Shown: positions 38,280 through 47,020, numbered from the stretch's first letter. The stretch: DNA of 64,000 bases from Pseudoalteromonas luteoviolacea B = ATCC 29581 (GCA_000333235.1 CAPN01000010.1:62001-126000); one strand, 5' to 3'. A program made the numbers and translations. Notes: generated by a model not told the origin, from the letters alone.

Positions 38280-38591
38280 TCAATCGAACTGAGAACCACC
38301 TCGACATGAGGGTGAATCAGGTGCACTTTGTTTACGCTCATTAAATTCTTCAGGTGTATACGCATGAATTGCAAGTGCATGAATTTCATTCGCGAGTTCA
38401 AAAGCTACCGCCGCATTAATTGCACGGTGGCGCTGTAATAATCGTTGTCCGTGAAAAGATTGACTAACACAAATCACTTTAAAATGTGAGTCCTCACCAC
38501 GACTATGCATATGGCTTTCATTTTGAACGTCTACTACTTCACAGTCGATAGCCGCCTGAATTTTATTGCGAAGTATTTCTTGCATCGACAT
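38280..38591 (-). CDS. bolA: BolA family protein
   Basis: Small stress- and morphology-linked protein; BolA proteins bind [2Fe-2S] with monothiol glutaredoxins and may bind DNA. ATG 38591 follows GGGAGGG at good spacing and gives 103 residues; the frame back to 38657 lacks a ribosome-binding site. The family core is NESHMHSRGEDSHFKVICVS, then GQRLLQRHRAI and ELANEIHALAIHAYTPEE. Confidence 0.93.
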   Translation of the reverse strand: MSMQEILRNKIQAAIDCEVVDVQNESHMHSRGEDSHFKVICVSQSFHGQRLLQRHRAINAAVAFELANEIHALAIHAYTPEEFNERKQSAPDSPSCRGGSQFD

Positions 38592-38672
38592 CTTAATCCC
38601 TCCCAAAATATATGACCCAATCGCCTGTAAATTCTTGCTGAAATCAAGCTTCTTCAAATAGATTGGTACGTA

Positions 38673-39272
38673 CTATACCGAGGGAGGGTGCGCGATACAA
38701 CGGAAGGTAAGGTTAATTCGTCCATCTGCTACCTTGCTTTGCTTGGGTAAACAATGGACGTAGTCACGTTGACTCGTGCCAGACATGATAAGCGCACTGC
38801 CATGTTCTAACATCACATTCCAAACTTCTTTAGTCCGGCGATGCTTTATTGAAAACTTACGTGCAGCTCCTAAAGATACTGAAATAATAGTAGGCGACTC
38901 TCCCAGTTCAGGTTCATCATCGGCATGCCACCCCATCGTATCAAAACCATTGCGATAGTAATTAAGCAAAAGTGCATTAAATGAACGACCAAACTGTGTT
39001 TCAAGACGAGCCCGCATGGCGCTCAACGGGGCCAACCATGGTTCTGGCATTAAATTTAACTCTGAATATTGATAATTCAGCCCTGAGTCAGCGATATAGC
39101 ATTGTAATCGAGGAATAGCATGCCACTTACCATAAACTTTTATTTGTGGTTGCGTCCAAGACAATTGATCTCGTAAGTGCTCATATAAAGACCACGCTTT
39201 GTCGACGCTTATAACCGGCATAATGTAGTCAAAACCATCTGGTAAGTCTGGTTTTTGCAAAAAATCAAACAT
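38673..39272 (-). CDS. alkB: AlkB-type 2OG-Fe(II) DNA-repair dioxygenase
   Basis: Oxidative demethylase for alkylated bases (1-methyladenine, 3-methylcytosine), closer in layout to the ALKBH2/3-type bacterial homologues than to E. coli AlkB. The iron ligands are His and Asp in MGWHADDE and a distal His in DYVHCLPK; the 2-oxoglutarate-binding Arg is in RINLTFR. ATG 39272 gives 199 residues. It is divergent from rlmG with only 38 bases between the starts. Confidence 0.9.
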   Translation of the reverse strand: MFDFLQKPDLPDGFDYIMPVISVDKAWSLYEHLRDQLSWTQPQIKVYGKWHAIPRLQCYIADSGLNYQYSELNLMPEPWLAPLSAMRARLETQFGRSFNALLLNYYRNGFDTMGWHADDEPELGESPTIISVSLGAARKFSIKHRRTKEVWNVMLEHGSALIMSGTSQRDYVHCLPKQSKVADGRINLTFRCIAHPPSV

Positions 39273-39310
39273 GGTATAATCCGAATTCAAGTACGACAAC
39301 GAATAACAAT

Positions 39311-40450
39311 ATGCAAACTGAAGCACGATTAGGTGAGAAACAGTATACGTTACATCGTTTCCCATTAGACCAGAAAAACCGCAGTCTCCAAGCTTGGGAT
39401 TCTGCCGATGAACTCATTCTAGAGCATATTACAACGCTCAAGACGAGTCCGCTCCATGTGCTCGTCATTAATGATGCCTTTGGTGCGTTAGCCTGCGCAA
39501 TTGAGAGTCCAAAATTAACCTGGTGTTCTGACTCGTATATTAGTACTCAAGCCACGAAGCACAATCTTAATGAAAACGCGCTAAGCCAAAAAACCATCGA
39601 ATTCCAATCGAGTTTAGCGACACTACCTAAAAGTATTGACCTTGTCGTCATTAAGTTGCCAAAAAATAACGGCTACTTAGCCGCGATATTACAACAGCTT
39701 GCTCGAGAACTTGAGGATAACACGCCAGTATTGATAGCCGCTAAAGCTAGAGATATACATAGTTCTACATTAAAATTAATCGGCAAATATCTTCATGAAC
39801 CCACGACGAGTTTAGCCGTAAAGAAATCTCGTTTAGTTTTTGCCTCTACAACACAAAGTAAAATCAACGAAACCAATACGATTGTTACTTGGCCACTTGA
39901 AAATACTCCTTTCGTTATTCACAATCACGCCAACGTGTTTTCGCGAGATTCTCTCGATATCGGCGCTCGGTTTTTTATGAATTATTTACCACAAGGTAAA
40001 AAACCGCTCCATGTAGTGGATTTAGGGTGTGGTAATGGCGTAATTGGCTTAAGTGTTTTACAAAAAATGCCAAATGCCAAAGTGACTTTTATAGATGAAT
40101 CCCATATGGCTGTTGCATCTGCACAATTAAACGTTGAAGAAAATCTCCTCCCCCGAGTATCTGATTGTCAATTTATTCAAGGTGATTGCCTTAGTGATTT
40201 CCAATCCAACTCAGTGGACTTAGTTTTATGCAATCCCCCCTTCCACCAAGCACAAGCCATTACAGATCACATTGCATGGCAAATGTTTGTTGAAGCGAAG
40301 AAAGCATTAAAAGTAGGCGGTGAGCTTCGTATCATTGGTAATCGACACTTAGGTTACGATGAAAAGCTCAAACGCTTATTCGATAACTGTAAACTGCTCG
40401 GCAGTAATAAAAAATTTGTTGTTCTTAGCGCTCAAAAGCGAGGCTTTTAA
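39311..40450 (+). CDS. rlmG: 23S rRNA (guanine(1835)-N2)-methyltransferase
   Basis: SAM-dependent methyltransferase of the RsmC/RlmG group, 379 residues. It has an N-terminal degenerate methyltransferase-like domain (with LPKNNGYLAAILQQLA) and a C-terminal catalytic domain with VVDLGCGNGVIGL (SAM) and the NPPF motif in LCNPPFHQ. The N-terminus (YTLHRFPLDQKNRSLQAWDSADE) favours RlmG over RsmC. yajG begins on the next base. Confidence 0.9.
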   Translation: MQTEARLGEKQYTLHRFPLDQKNRSLQAWDSADELILEHITTLKTSPLHVLVINDAFGALACAIESPKLTWCSDSYISTQATKHNLNENALSQKTIEFQSSLATLPKSIDLVVIKLPKNNGYLAAILQQLARELEDNTPVLIAAKARDIHSSTLKLIGKYLHEPTTSLAVKKSRLVFASTTQSKINETNTIVTWPLENTPFVIHNHANVFSRDSLDIGARFFMNYLPQGKKPLHVVDLGCGNGVIGLSVLQKMPNAKVTFIDESHMAVASAQLNVEENLLPRVSDCQFIQGDCLSDFQSNSVDLVLCNPPFHQAQAITDHIAWQMFVEAKKALKVGGELRIIGNRHLGYDEKLKRLFDNCKLLGSNKKFVVLSAQKRGF

Positions 40451-41005
40451 ATGAAATCAATAGTTACTTTAGCTCTTGTTACTACTCTTTTAGTTGGCTG
40501 TACTGCTCCTTTACGTACAGTAATACTTTCTCCTGCTTACCCAGATGGCTTTACACAAAAATTAAACAAAACCATCAAAGTCGATGTACTTGATCATCGT
40601 GCAAGTAAATTCTCAATAAAAGTGATCGATCAAGAACCACAAATCTATTTGCCCCACTCTGAATTACCTGTCACGGTGAAAGAAGTGTTGACTACGGCAC
40701 TCCTTAGCCAAAATGCCAAAATCGATGACTTTGCACCAACTAAAATCACGCTTGTGATTAAATCACTCAGTGCTCAAGTTAGAGAGAGTATGTCTCAACA
40801 CAGCAGTGATGCATATGCTGAATTTGAAGTTCGCATCGACAATGGCCAACGTCAATTTACTAAAGTATTTACTGGCAAAGGTGAATTAAATGGGCCTTTG
40901 AAACACGAGCAATCTAAAATCGAAGCGCAATTGAATAGTATCATTGTACAAACAGTTCAACGTATTATGCGTGACAGTGAGATCGCGACTTTTCTACAGG
41001 AGTAA
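40451..41005 (+). CDS. yajG: YajG-type lipoprotein
   Basis: Predicted lipoprotein of 184 residues (lipobox LVGC, Cys17) of the YajG family, function unknown. The mature part begins LSPAYP and contains a predicted alpha/beta fold with no catalytic motif. In E. coli yajG precedes ampG; here ppiA-like and ampG follow on the same strand, a related order. It starts on the base after rlmG and ends 3 bases before the cyclophilin gene, so it is part of one operon. Confidence 0.85.
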   Translation: MKSIVTLALVTTLLVGCTAPLRTVILSPAYPDGFTQKLNKTIKVDVLDHRASKFSIKVIDQEPQIYLPHSELPVTVKEVLTTALLSQNAKIDDFAPTKITLVIKSLSAQVRESMSQHSSDAYAEFEVRIDNGQRQFTKVFTGKGELNGPLKHEQSKIEAQLNSIIVQTVQRIMRDSEIATFLQE

Positions 41006-41008
41006 ATA

Positions 41009-41626
41009 ATGAAATCTTGGCTTATCGCCCTTTTTATCACCTTTTTTAGTGCCGTTTCAGTGGCAGCCGTTGATGGCAAATTTGTACAAAAAGACAATTT
41101 GTTTCCACGAGTAAAAATAAATACCAGCTTAGGCCATATTGTTATTGAATTGGATCGCATGCGAGCACCACTCACCGTCAATAATTTTTTAACCTACGTA
41201 GCAAATGGCGATTATAAAGGGGCGGTATTTCACCGCGTAGAGCGTGATGAAGCCAATGATAAAGATTTCGTTATACAAGGTGGGGGCTATGACAAAGACT
41301 ATGATGGTATGTTTGAACGAGCCCCTATTTTTAATGAAAGTGGTAATGGCCTGCGCAATGATTTATATACCATCGCTATGGCATACCAAGACAACAAACC
41401 GCATAGCGCAACACGTCAATTCTTTTTCAATATGGAAGATAATGACCATTTAAACCCAGGTAAAGGCTGGGGATTTGCCGTATTTGGTTATGCAGTTGAA
41501 GGTACAGACACCCTCGACAAAATTATGAAAGTTGCAACCGGCTACAATCAAAAGCTCGGGTATTCGTTTATCCCAAAAGAACCAGTCATTATCTTCAACA
41601 TGGAAGTACTTGAAAGCGAGTTTTAA
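41009..41626 (+). CDS. Periplasmic cyclophilin-type peptidyl-prolyl isomerase
   Basis: PPIase of the cyclophilin family, 205 residues with a signal peptide (cut near VAA-V), so it probably assists folding in the periplasm as PpiA does. Core motifs: GHIVIELDRMRAPLTVNNFL, GAVFHRV, FVIQGGGYD, SATRQFFFN and GFAVFGYAVEG. A strong AGGAG site precedes the start. It lies between yajG and ampG. Confidence 0.92.
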   Translation: MKSWLIALFITFFSAVSVAAVDGKFVQKDNLFPRVKINTSLGHIVIELDRMRAPLTVNNFLTYVANGDYKGAVFHRVERDEANDKDFVIQGGGYDKDYDGMFERAPIFNESGNGLRNDLYTIAMAYQDNKPHSATRQFFFNMEDNDHLNPGKGWGFAVFGYAVEGTDTLDKIMKVATGYNQKLGYSFIPKEPVIIFNMEVLESEF

Positions 41627-41643
41627 AAAACCTAAGGCCAACA

Positions 41644-43020
41644 ATGACCCTGACTAACGTCCGTAATTATTTACAGCAGCTTATCGACGATAAGCGCTTA
41701 GCGACCATTTTTGCTTTTGGTATAGCCAGCGGCTTTCCTTGGGTACTTATTGGTTCCGTGATGTCGGCTTGGCTCAAAGATGAAGGGCTAAGTCGCAGTA
41801 TGATCGGCTTATTTGGCATTGTGTTTGGCGCTTACACTATTAACTTTCTGTGGTCTCCATTACTTGACCGGGTACAACTACCGTTTCTTTATCGTTGGCT
41901 AGGGCAGCGACGTAGTTGGATTTTACTTTGCCAGATAATCGCTGTTCTGGCGACATTGAGCTTAGCTACACTCGATATTCAGCACGATCTCTTTTTTGTT
42001 GCGCTTGCTTGCTTAATTATTGCAATAGCCTGTGCAACCCAAGACATCGCAATTGATGGGTTTCGCGTCGATTGTTTTTTAGAAAATGAGCAAGACAAAA
42101 TATCGACTGCTGCCGCAATGGCTACTTCGGGTTGGTGGACAGGCTATGCCCTACTTGGTGCCATTCCGTTTTTCTTAGCCGATTTGCCTGGGGTACATTG
42201 GCCTCAAATTTATGCTGTATTAGGTTGTATCTTTGCATTGCTGATTATTGTCACATTCGTAGCAAAAGAACCTCAGAGTCACCGGGAGCGGACGCAAGCC
42301 GACTTGGAAGCAAGATATCAAGCAACCCTTGGTCAACAACATTCTACCTCCGCGCGCTTATTGGCATGGTTCGCCGTTACCTTAATCGAGCCATTTACCA
42401 GCTTTTTTAAACGTAACGGGGTAAAAACCGCACTTGCCCTTATATTGTTCATTTTCCTATTCAAGATTGGCGAATCCATCCTTGGTCGGATGTCGATTGT
42501 CTTTTACAAAGAAATTGGCTTTAGTAATTCGCAAATTGCACAATATTCCAAATTGGGCAGCGGACTCATCACTATTATTTTTGCGCTACTTGGAAGTTTA
42601 TTCAATCAGCGCTATGGCATAGTTAAAGGTTTATTTATCAGTGGAATGGCAATGGCTGCATCAAATCTAATGTTTTCATGGATAGCGATTGCTGGTCCAA
42701 AAGAATCGTTGTATTTTGCCGCTATCGTTATCGATGGATTTACACAAGCTTGGTCATTGGTTGCGCTTGTGGCCTTTATTAGCATGCTTTGTGATAGAGC
42801 GTTTAGTGCGACGCACTACGCGTTGTTAGCGTCGATTGGTAGTTTTGGACGGACCGTTGTATCGAGCTATAGCGGCGTGATCATAGACGATTGGCTTGAT
42901 GGAGACTGGGCACTCTTTTTCATTTTAACGGCACTTATGGTGTTACCTTCATTGCTGTTTTTGTATTTGATTAGACACAAACTCTATGAGATTGAACGAC
43001 GCGCAAAATGTGAGGGCTGA
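41644..43020 (+). CDS. ampG: AmpG family muropeptide permease
   Basis: MFS-type inner-membrane importer of GlcNAc-anhydroMurNAc(-peptides) for peptidoglycan recycling. The 458 residues have 12 or more hydrophobic segments, with the AmpG N-terminus FAFGIASGFPWVLIGSVMSAWLKDEGLS and CATQDIAIDGFRVD, a block typical of AmpG. It is the last gene of the rlmG-yajG-ppi-ampG set. It links functionally to murU and amgK at the right edge. Confidence 0.92.
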   Translation: MTLTNVRNYLQQLIDDKRLATIFAFGIASGFPWVLIGSVMSAWLKDEGLSRSMIGLFGIVFGAYTINFLWSPLLDRVQLPFLYRWLGQRRSWILLCQIIAVLATLSLATLDIQHDLFFVALACLIIAIACATQDIAIDGFRVDCFLENEQDKISTAAAMATSGWWTGYALLGAIPFFLADLPGVHWPQIYAVLGCIFALLIIVTFVAKEPQSHRERTQADLEARYQATLGQQHSTSARLLAWFAVTLIEPFTSFFKRNGVKTALALILFIFLFKIGESILGRMSIVFYKEIGFSNSQIAQYSKLGSGLITIIFALLGSLFNQRYGIVKGLFISGMAMAASNLMFSWIAIAGPKESLYFAAIVIDGFTQAWSLVALVAFISMLCDRAFSATHYALLASIGSFGRTVVSSYSGVIIDDWLDGDWALFFILTALMVLPSLLFLYLIRHKLYEIERRAKCEG

Positions 43021-43085
43021 TTAGTTACTTAAAGAAACAACTTAACGCGTGCTTCCTTGCACTTGCGTAATTCACATTTTAGCGA

Positions 43086-43328
43086 TTACGCTTCGTCTTT
43101 AAGTAAATTTAGACCTTCATATGGGTCAACTTCTAACGCTTCACAGTAACGTAAGAATTCAATCACGTCTAAACGACGTTCTTGATTTTCAATTTTACCG
43201 ATAAAAGAGTGTGGTGTTCCTAGCACTTGAGCTAGACTGCGCATAGTATGACCTTTTTCTTGACGTTTCGTCTTAAGCCATTTGGTTAGTTTACCGTTTT
43301 CTTCTGAAGAAACCGTTTTACCCATCAT
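43086..43328 (-). CDS. XRE-family helix-turn-helix regulator
   Basis: Small Cro/C1-type DNA-binding protein, 80 residues. The HTH lies at about 15-70: LKTKRQEKGHTMRSLAQVLG, then TPHSFIGKIENQERR (recognition helix). It has no extra domain, so it acts as a bare repressor or activator. ATG 43328 is chosen from three nearby ATGs because TAGGAG lies 9 bases upstream. A perfect palindrome lies about 40 bases upstream (43368-43391). Confidence 0.85.
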   Translation of the reverse strand: MMGKTVSSEENGKLTKWLKTKRQEKGHTMRSLAQVLGTPHSFIGKIENQERRLDVIEFLRYCEALEVDPYEGLNLLKDEA

Positions 43329-43729
43329 AAAATACATCTCCTACTAGATGATTGGTTATAAAAGTTTGCGTGAAATATGCCCGTTTCACGCAGACCTGTA
43401 ATGTATACCAGAGAATCAAAGACAGCAAATGCTTACTTTTTTTAGACCCATTTTAGGTATAGACTATTATTGAAATGATGCACAAAGAATTTTTATTTTT
43501 CTTTTTAATTTGCAACATAAGATCTTTGAATGTAAATAGCTTGAAAACAAAACCTAATTTTGACGCTCTTTACACCAACTTGACGCACCACTCTAACAAA
43601 AAAGTAAACAAATGTACCAGTATTTGAAATAATTTATTTTTCTAAAAAAAACGAATTTAACGAACATAGACTCTAAAGGCTTGTCTATCGTAGACTATAA
43701 CTATCAATAAATAGGGTTTTGGAAAACGA
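43329..43729. other. AT-rich divergent intergenic region
   Basis: About 400 bases between the XRE gene and the small membrane protein gene. No gene was found on either strand. It contains the palindrome at 43368-43391 and long A/T stretches near 43610-43660 suited to promoters. Confidence 0.5.
43368..43391. promoter_or_regulatory. Palindrome upstream of the XRE regulator gene
   Basis: Perfect 8-bp arms GCGTGAAA and TTTCACGC around an 8-base spacer, about 40 bases before the regulator start. A plausible autoregulatory operator, though a leader hairpin is equally possible. Confidence 0.45.
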
Positions 43730-43903
43730 ATGATTCGACTCTTATTTCTGCTTCCGGTTGTGCTTTGTATCGCTTGGTACTTTTTTCTACGCTGTAATAA
43801 CGTGCCAATAAAACAAGGTAAGAAAGGCTTTATTAATATTCTATTATTCTCTACGTTTGTGTTGGGTTTCTTCGTATTAATGATGCACTTAACTCAAGCT
43901 TAA
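43730..43903 (+). CDS. Small two-helix membrane protein
   Basis: 57-residue open frame from ATG 43730 to TAA. It reads as two hydrophobic helices (about 3-20 and 36-53) joined by a basic loop (RCNNVPIKQGKKG), a pattern typical of a genuine small inner-membrane protein. A GGA lies about 8 bases before the start. No family was recognised. It stands alone in an AT-rich region. Confidence 0.6.
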   Translation: MIRLLFLLPVVLCIAWYFFLRCNNVPIKQGKKGFINILLFSTFVLGFFVLMMHLTQA

Positions 43904-43914
43904 AAGTATACCCA

Positions 43915-44010
43915 TTCAACGTGAAGGTGCCTGTTCGGCGAGAATGTCTCGATCCAAGATCCAGTGCTGCGTTTCGTCGCCGACAAATTATTGCTAAACC
44001 GGCGCTTGAT
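43915..44010. other. Structured-looking intergenic segment, possible dispersed repeat
   Basis: The sequence between the small membrane protein and the terminator is noticeably richer in GC than its surroundings and has no open frame. It contains GGCGAGAATGTCTCG and GTTTCGTCGCCGAC stretches, and resembles the short dispersed intergenic repeats of marine Alteromonadales. Only one copy was seen in this window, so this is a guess. Confidence 0.25.
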
Positions 44011-44017
44011 ATAAAAA

Positions 44018-44046
44018 CGCCGACTCAACGTCGGCGATAAAAAAAC
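44018..44046. terminator. Terminator hairpin near the acyltransferase gene end
   Basis: Hairpin CGCCGA-CTCAACG-TCGGCG with ATAAAAAAA on one side and AAAA on the other; on the minus strand its T-rich tail follows the acyltransferase stop codon. Confidence 0.75.
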
Positions 44047-45143
44047 TATTTTGTTGCCTTTCGTTTAAAAGGCTCTGCGTACATTGCTAGCACTTGCTCG
44101 CGAAGCTCTGATGGCACGGCACTTATCCACTGTTCAAAACGCTGTTTTTCAATGCCACTCACTTTATCTGTTTCACCAACTGCTAAGAAGTTCGTTGAAT
44201 GAAGGTGATATTGTGCCAGAATTTGCTGATCAATTTCATCGGCAAGTGCTTCTGGGTTATCCACTTGCGTGTGAATAGGTTGGCCAAAAGCAACATGGAC
44301 ATTTCCTTTATCTGAGCTAAATCCATCAAAGATACTAGCAATATCTTCACCTTTTGCTTTTATATACGTTCCGTGTAGCTTTTTGTGAACTAATTCTCGC
44401 GCTTTTGCTATTGCGCAAGGTTCAAATTGATACGAAATTGAAACCGGTACTAGGTTCAGTTTATTGACATATTCAGCAAATGGTAACTTTAACTTTCGAC
44501 CTTGTAACTGCAGCATTTTTAATAACGCCGGATCCGTAAAATCCACGCCGTCTTTCGCTCGTCCTTCTTTTTGCGCTATCCAAATAGAATGGCCTTCTTG
44601 AAGCGAGTCATAAATGTATTCAGATAACTGGCTCAATGCCCTTAACATTTCTTTTGGTGCTTTTGCTGAGCGCTTTACGATAAAACTTTTATTTAAGCGC
44701 ATCAGCTCTGTAATGTAGGGCACCTGCAGAAGGTTATCGCCAATGGCAATACGGACCGTGTCCATCTCGTTCTTGTGTAAGCCCCAATTCACGAGCGCAG
44801 GATCAAGCACGATGTCCCGGTGATTCGAGATAAACAAATAGGGCTGGCCTTTTACAAGATTGTCTAATCCTGAGTAGGTAACATTTTGAGTCGTGCGCTT
44901 TATCAATAATTCTAGGTATCTAGCTACTTCAGTTTGAACTTGATGAACCGTAGAGAAACACCCTAACTTTTTGCTTAGTTTCATTCGCACAAGAAACCTT
45001 GATACAAGTGGCAAAATAGACACCCAACGTGGCAACGTGTATTTTGCAATCACATCGATGAAATCATTATCGGCCAAAAGTCTTGCCAAAGCAGGCGCCA
45101 CTTCTTCATCATTATACGGTCTGATGTCTGCAAACTTATCCAC
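44046..45143 (-). CDS. PlsC-like lysophospholipid acyltransferase family protein
   Basis: Probable glycerolipid acyltransferase of 365 residues. The acyltransferase core is about 95-260: FISNHRDIVLDPAL contains the catalytic His108 and an Asp110/Asp114 pair, and IWIAQKEGRAKDGVDF corresponds to the EGT/EGR glycerol-phosphate-binding motif. The spacing HRDIVLD differs from the classical HxxxxD, so substrate specificity is uncertain. No transmembrane helix is clear. It is a single minus-strand gene ending in a terminator. Confidence 0.75.
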   Translation of the reverse strand: MDKFADIRPYNDEEVAPALARLLADNDFIDVIAKYTLPRWVSILPLVSRFLVRMKLSKKLGCFSTVHQVQTEVARYLELLIKRTTQNVTYSGLDNLVKGQPYLFISNHRDIVLDPALVNWGLHKNEMDTVRIAIGDNLLQVPYITELMRLNKSFIVKRSAKAPKEMLRALSQLSEYIYDSLQEGHSIWIAQKEGRAKDGVDFTDPALLKMLQLQGRKLKLPFAEYVNKLNLVPVSISYQFEPCAIAKARELVHKKLHGTYIKAKGEDIASIFDGFSSDKGNVHVAFGQPIHTQVDNPEALADEIDQQILAQYHLHSTNFLAVGETDKVSGIEKQRFEQWISAVPSELREQVLAMYAEPFKRKATK

Positions 45144-45169
45144 TAAACTACTCTTTTATATAGGGGTTA

Positions 45170-45200
45170 AACAAAAACGGCGCTTATTTTATCGCGCCGT
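45170..45200 (-). terminator. Terminator of the zntR-permease operon
   Basis: Minus-strand hairpin ACGGCGC...GCGCCGT followed by TTTTTGTTT, 40 bases past the permease stop codon. Confidence 0.75.
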
Positions 45201-45240
45201 CGCCAATCTTGCTAAGAATATCTAGTCTGACCACATAATA

Positions 45241-46545
45241 TCAACGAAAAGACCGTACCACTAGTCGCGCCATCAATCCAGCCAAGAGCACCGCAGATAT
45301 CAAACTGAGCCACTGTGGTAGTACTTCATGCTGCATTGCATCTACAGGAATAACTTTAATATCAAAGTGTTCAACTAAATAGTCAGTCAGGAAGCCGAAT
45401 AAGATCGCCACACCTATAACTGCACCTAAGTAGGCAGCCACTGCGCGTCGACCTAGTTCATTTGCCACCACGCCAATCGTCGCTATATTTGTTGCTGGGC
45501 CTGCTAACATAAACACCAAAACAGCACCTGGCGAAACTCCGGCCAATAATAAACCTGCCGCAATCGGTGTAGAGGCTGTTGCACAAATATACATAGGAAT
45601 ACTGATCAAGATTACCACGGTCATAGCAAGTATGCCGCTCCCCCATTGCCCTAAAAACTCTGGTGGTACATAGGTTTGAATTAATGCGGCAAAGAATAAG
45701 CCTATGATTAACCATTTCATGGTGTCGTTGAGCAATTTACCTGAACTGTATTCAAGTGAACTAGCTAGTTTTGAAGGAATCGTGAAAGACTTAGCCTTAT
45801 CACTAGCACAACAACCTAGTTTTACTTCTTGCGAAGATATGACTTGTTCAGGCGCACAGCAATCCGCTTTTTCAAATGGTTGATCAGCTGAGTGACAAGT
45901 CGAATTAGCAGATTTCACATCGCTTGCACAACACGAATTGACCTCCTTGTTATCGTCTGGCGTGCAACAACTCTCTACTCTCGACGTGACAACGGGTGTT
46001 GGATCACTCGCACAACAACTTGATTTGCCTTCAGGCTCACAGCAATTAGACTTGCTCTTTACTTCACAACAACTTAATTTATCCGCTTCTTGCGGCTCAC
46101 AGCACGAAGTCTTAGGCATATTATTCGGTTTTGTCTTGGAGTCACTTGGCTCATCTCGACCGACCAACACACCGGCAACAATTGCACTCGATACGGCAGC
46201 AATCGGTCGGATAATCGCCATAAATGGGCCAAGTAAAGCATAGGATACAGAAATCGAATCTACTCCCGTTTCTGGCGTAGAAACTAGAAACGCCGTCGTT
46301 GCACTTTTTGATGCACCTGCTCGTCGTAAACCAATTGCAGCTGGGATCACCCCGCATGAACATAAAGGCATAGGTGCTCCGATAAGCGCCGCTTTCACTG
46401 TCGTCCACATGCCTTCTTTACCCAAATGTTTAGTTAAAAAATCTTTTGGGATAAAAACATGGATAACGCCCGCAACAAATAACCCTAACAATAACCATGG
46501 TGCAGATAACACGAATAAGTGCCAAAAATTAACGAGAATATCCAT
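45241..46545 (-). CDS. SO_0444-type Cu/Zn efflux permease with Cys-Cys repeats
   Basis: Inner-membrane permease of the ArsP-like/SO_0444 family, 434 residues. Two groups of membrane helices (about 10-125 and 265-430) flank a hydrophilic loop (about 145-245) holding eight Cys-Cys pairs (SCCEP, SCCEV, NCCEP, SCCAS, SCCTP, SCCAS, DCCAP, GCCAS) plus a TCH, evidently a soft-metal-binding module. Membrane motifs MPLCSCGVIPAAIGLRRAG and GPATNIATI match the family. Its start overlaps the ZntR-like regulator gene by 17 bases, so the two are co-expressed and probably metal-induced. Confidence 0.9.
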   Translation of the reverse strand: MDILVNFWHLFVLSAPWLLLGLFVAGVIHVFIPKDFLTKHLGKEGMWTTVKAALIGAPMPLCSCGVIPAAIGLRRAGASKSATTAFLVSTPETGVDSISVSYALLGPFMAIIRPIAAVSSAIVAGVLVGRDEPSDSKTKPNNMPKTSCCEPQEADKLSCCEVKSKSNCCEPEGKSSCCASDPTPVVTSRVESCCTPDDNKEVNSCCASDVKSANSTCHSADQPFEKADCCAPEQVISSQEVKLGCCASDKAKSFTIPSKLASSLEYSSGKLLNDTMKWLIIGLFFAALIQTYVPPEFLGQWGSGILAMTVVILISIPMYICATASTPIAAGLLLAGVSPGAVLVFMLAGPATNIATIGVVANELGRRAVAAYLGAVIGVAILFGFLTDYLVEHFDIKVIPVDAMQHEVLPQWLSLISAVLLAGLMARLVVRSFR

Positions 46546-46942
46546 CTAGCTTCTCCAACGTTGTAAGTATTGTGCACGCCTGTGCTGGCTCTTTTCCACC
46601 ACAGCATTGCTCTGCCAGTAAATTAAGCGATTGCTCGAATCGTTGTAACTCTGCAATTCTTTCTCTAACTAAATCAAGTTTCGCGACCGTTATCGACTTA
46701 ACTTCTTCGCATTGATAGTGCTGTTTATCAATACGGATCTTTAATAATTCGTGTATTTCAGAGAGGCTAAAGCCAACCGCTTTAGCGCGTAAAATAAACC
46801 TTAATTGCAACTCATGTTCTTTAGAATAAGCCCGATAACCCGACTCTGTCCGTTCACTTGGGGAAAGTAGTCCATGTTGCTCATAGTATCTAAGTGTATC
46901 GGTCGAAATCGAGAGACGTTTCGCCAATTCTCCTATTTTCAT
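46529..46942 (-). CDS. zntR: ZntR-like MerR-family metal regulator
   Basis: MerR-type activator of 137 residues: an N-terminal winged HTH (MKIGELAKRLSISTDTLRYYEQHGLL), a dimerisation helix, and a metal loop with Cys in HYQCEEV, CCGGKEPAQAC near the C-terminus. This set of Cys (one upstream, CC and a final Cys) matches Zn(II)-sensing ZntR more than CueR. ATG 46942 restores the usual N-terminus; the frame to 47020 would cover the operator. First gene of the operon with the permease. Confidence 0.88.
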   Translation of the reverse strand: MKIGELAKRLSISTDTLRYYEQHGLLSPSERTESGYRAYSKEHELQLRFILRAKAVGFSLSEIHELLKIRIDKQHYQCEEVKSITVAKLDLVRERIAELQRFEQSLNLLAEQCCGGKEPAQACTILTTLEKLDGYSR

Positions 46943-46988
46943 TTGAACTCCAGTGATAGTGGTATCACAAATGTTTATAATATTATCG

Positions 46989-47020
46989 AGTATAAACCTT
47001 AGAGTACACTCCAAGGTCAA
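46989..47020 (-). promoter_or_regulatory. MerR-type promoter/operator for zntR and the permease
   Basis: Read on the minus strand: -35 TTGACC (47015-47020) and -10 TATACT (46989-46994) are separated by an overlong 20-base spacer holding an inverted repeat ACCTTGGAGT...ACTCTAAGGT (46997-47018). The long spacer with a palindrome in it is the hallmark of MerR-family promoters. Confidence 0.85.
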
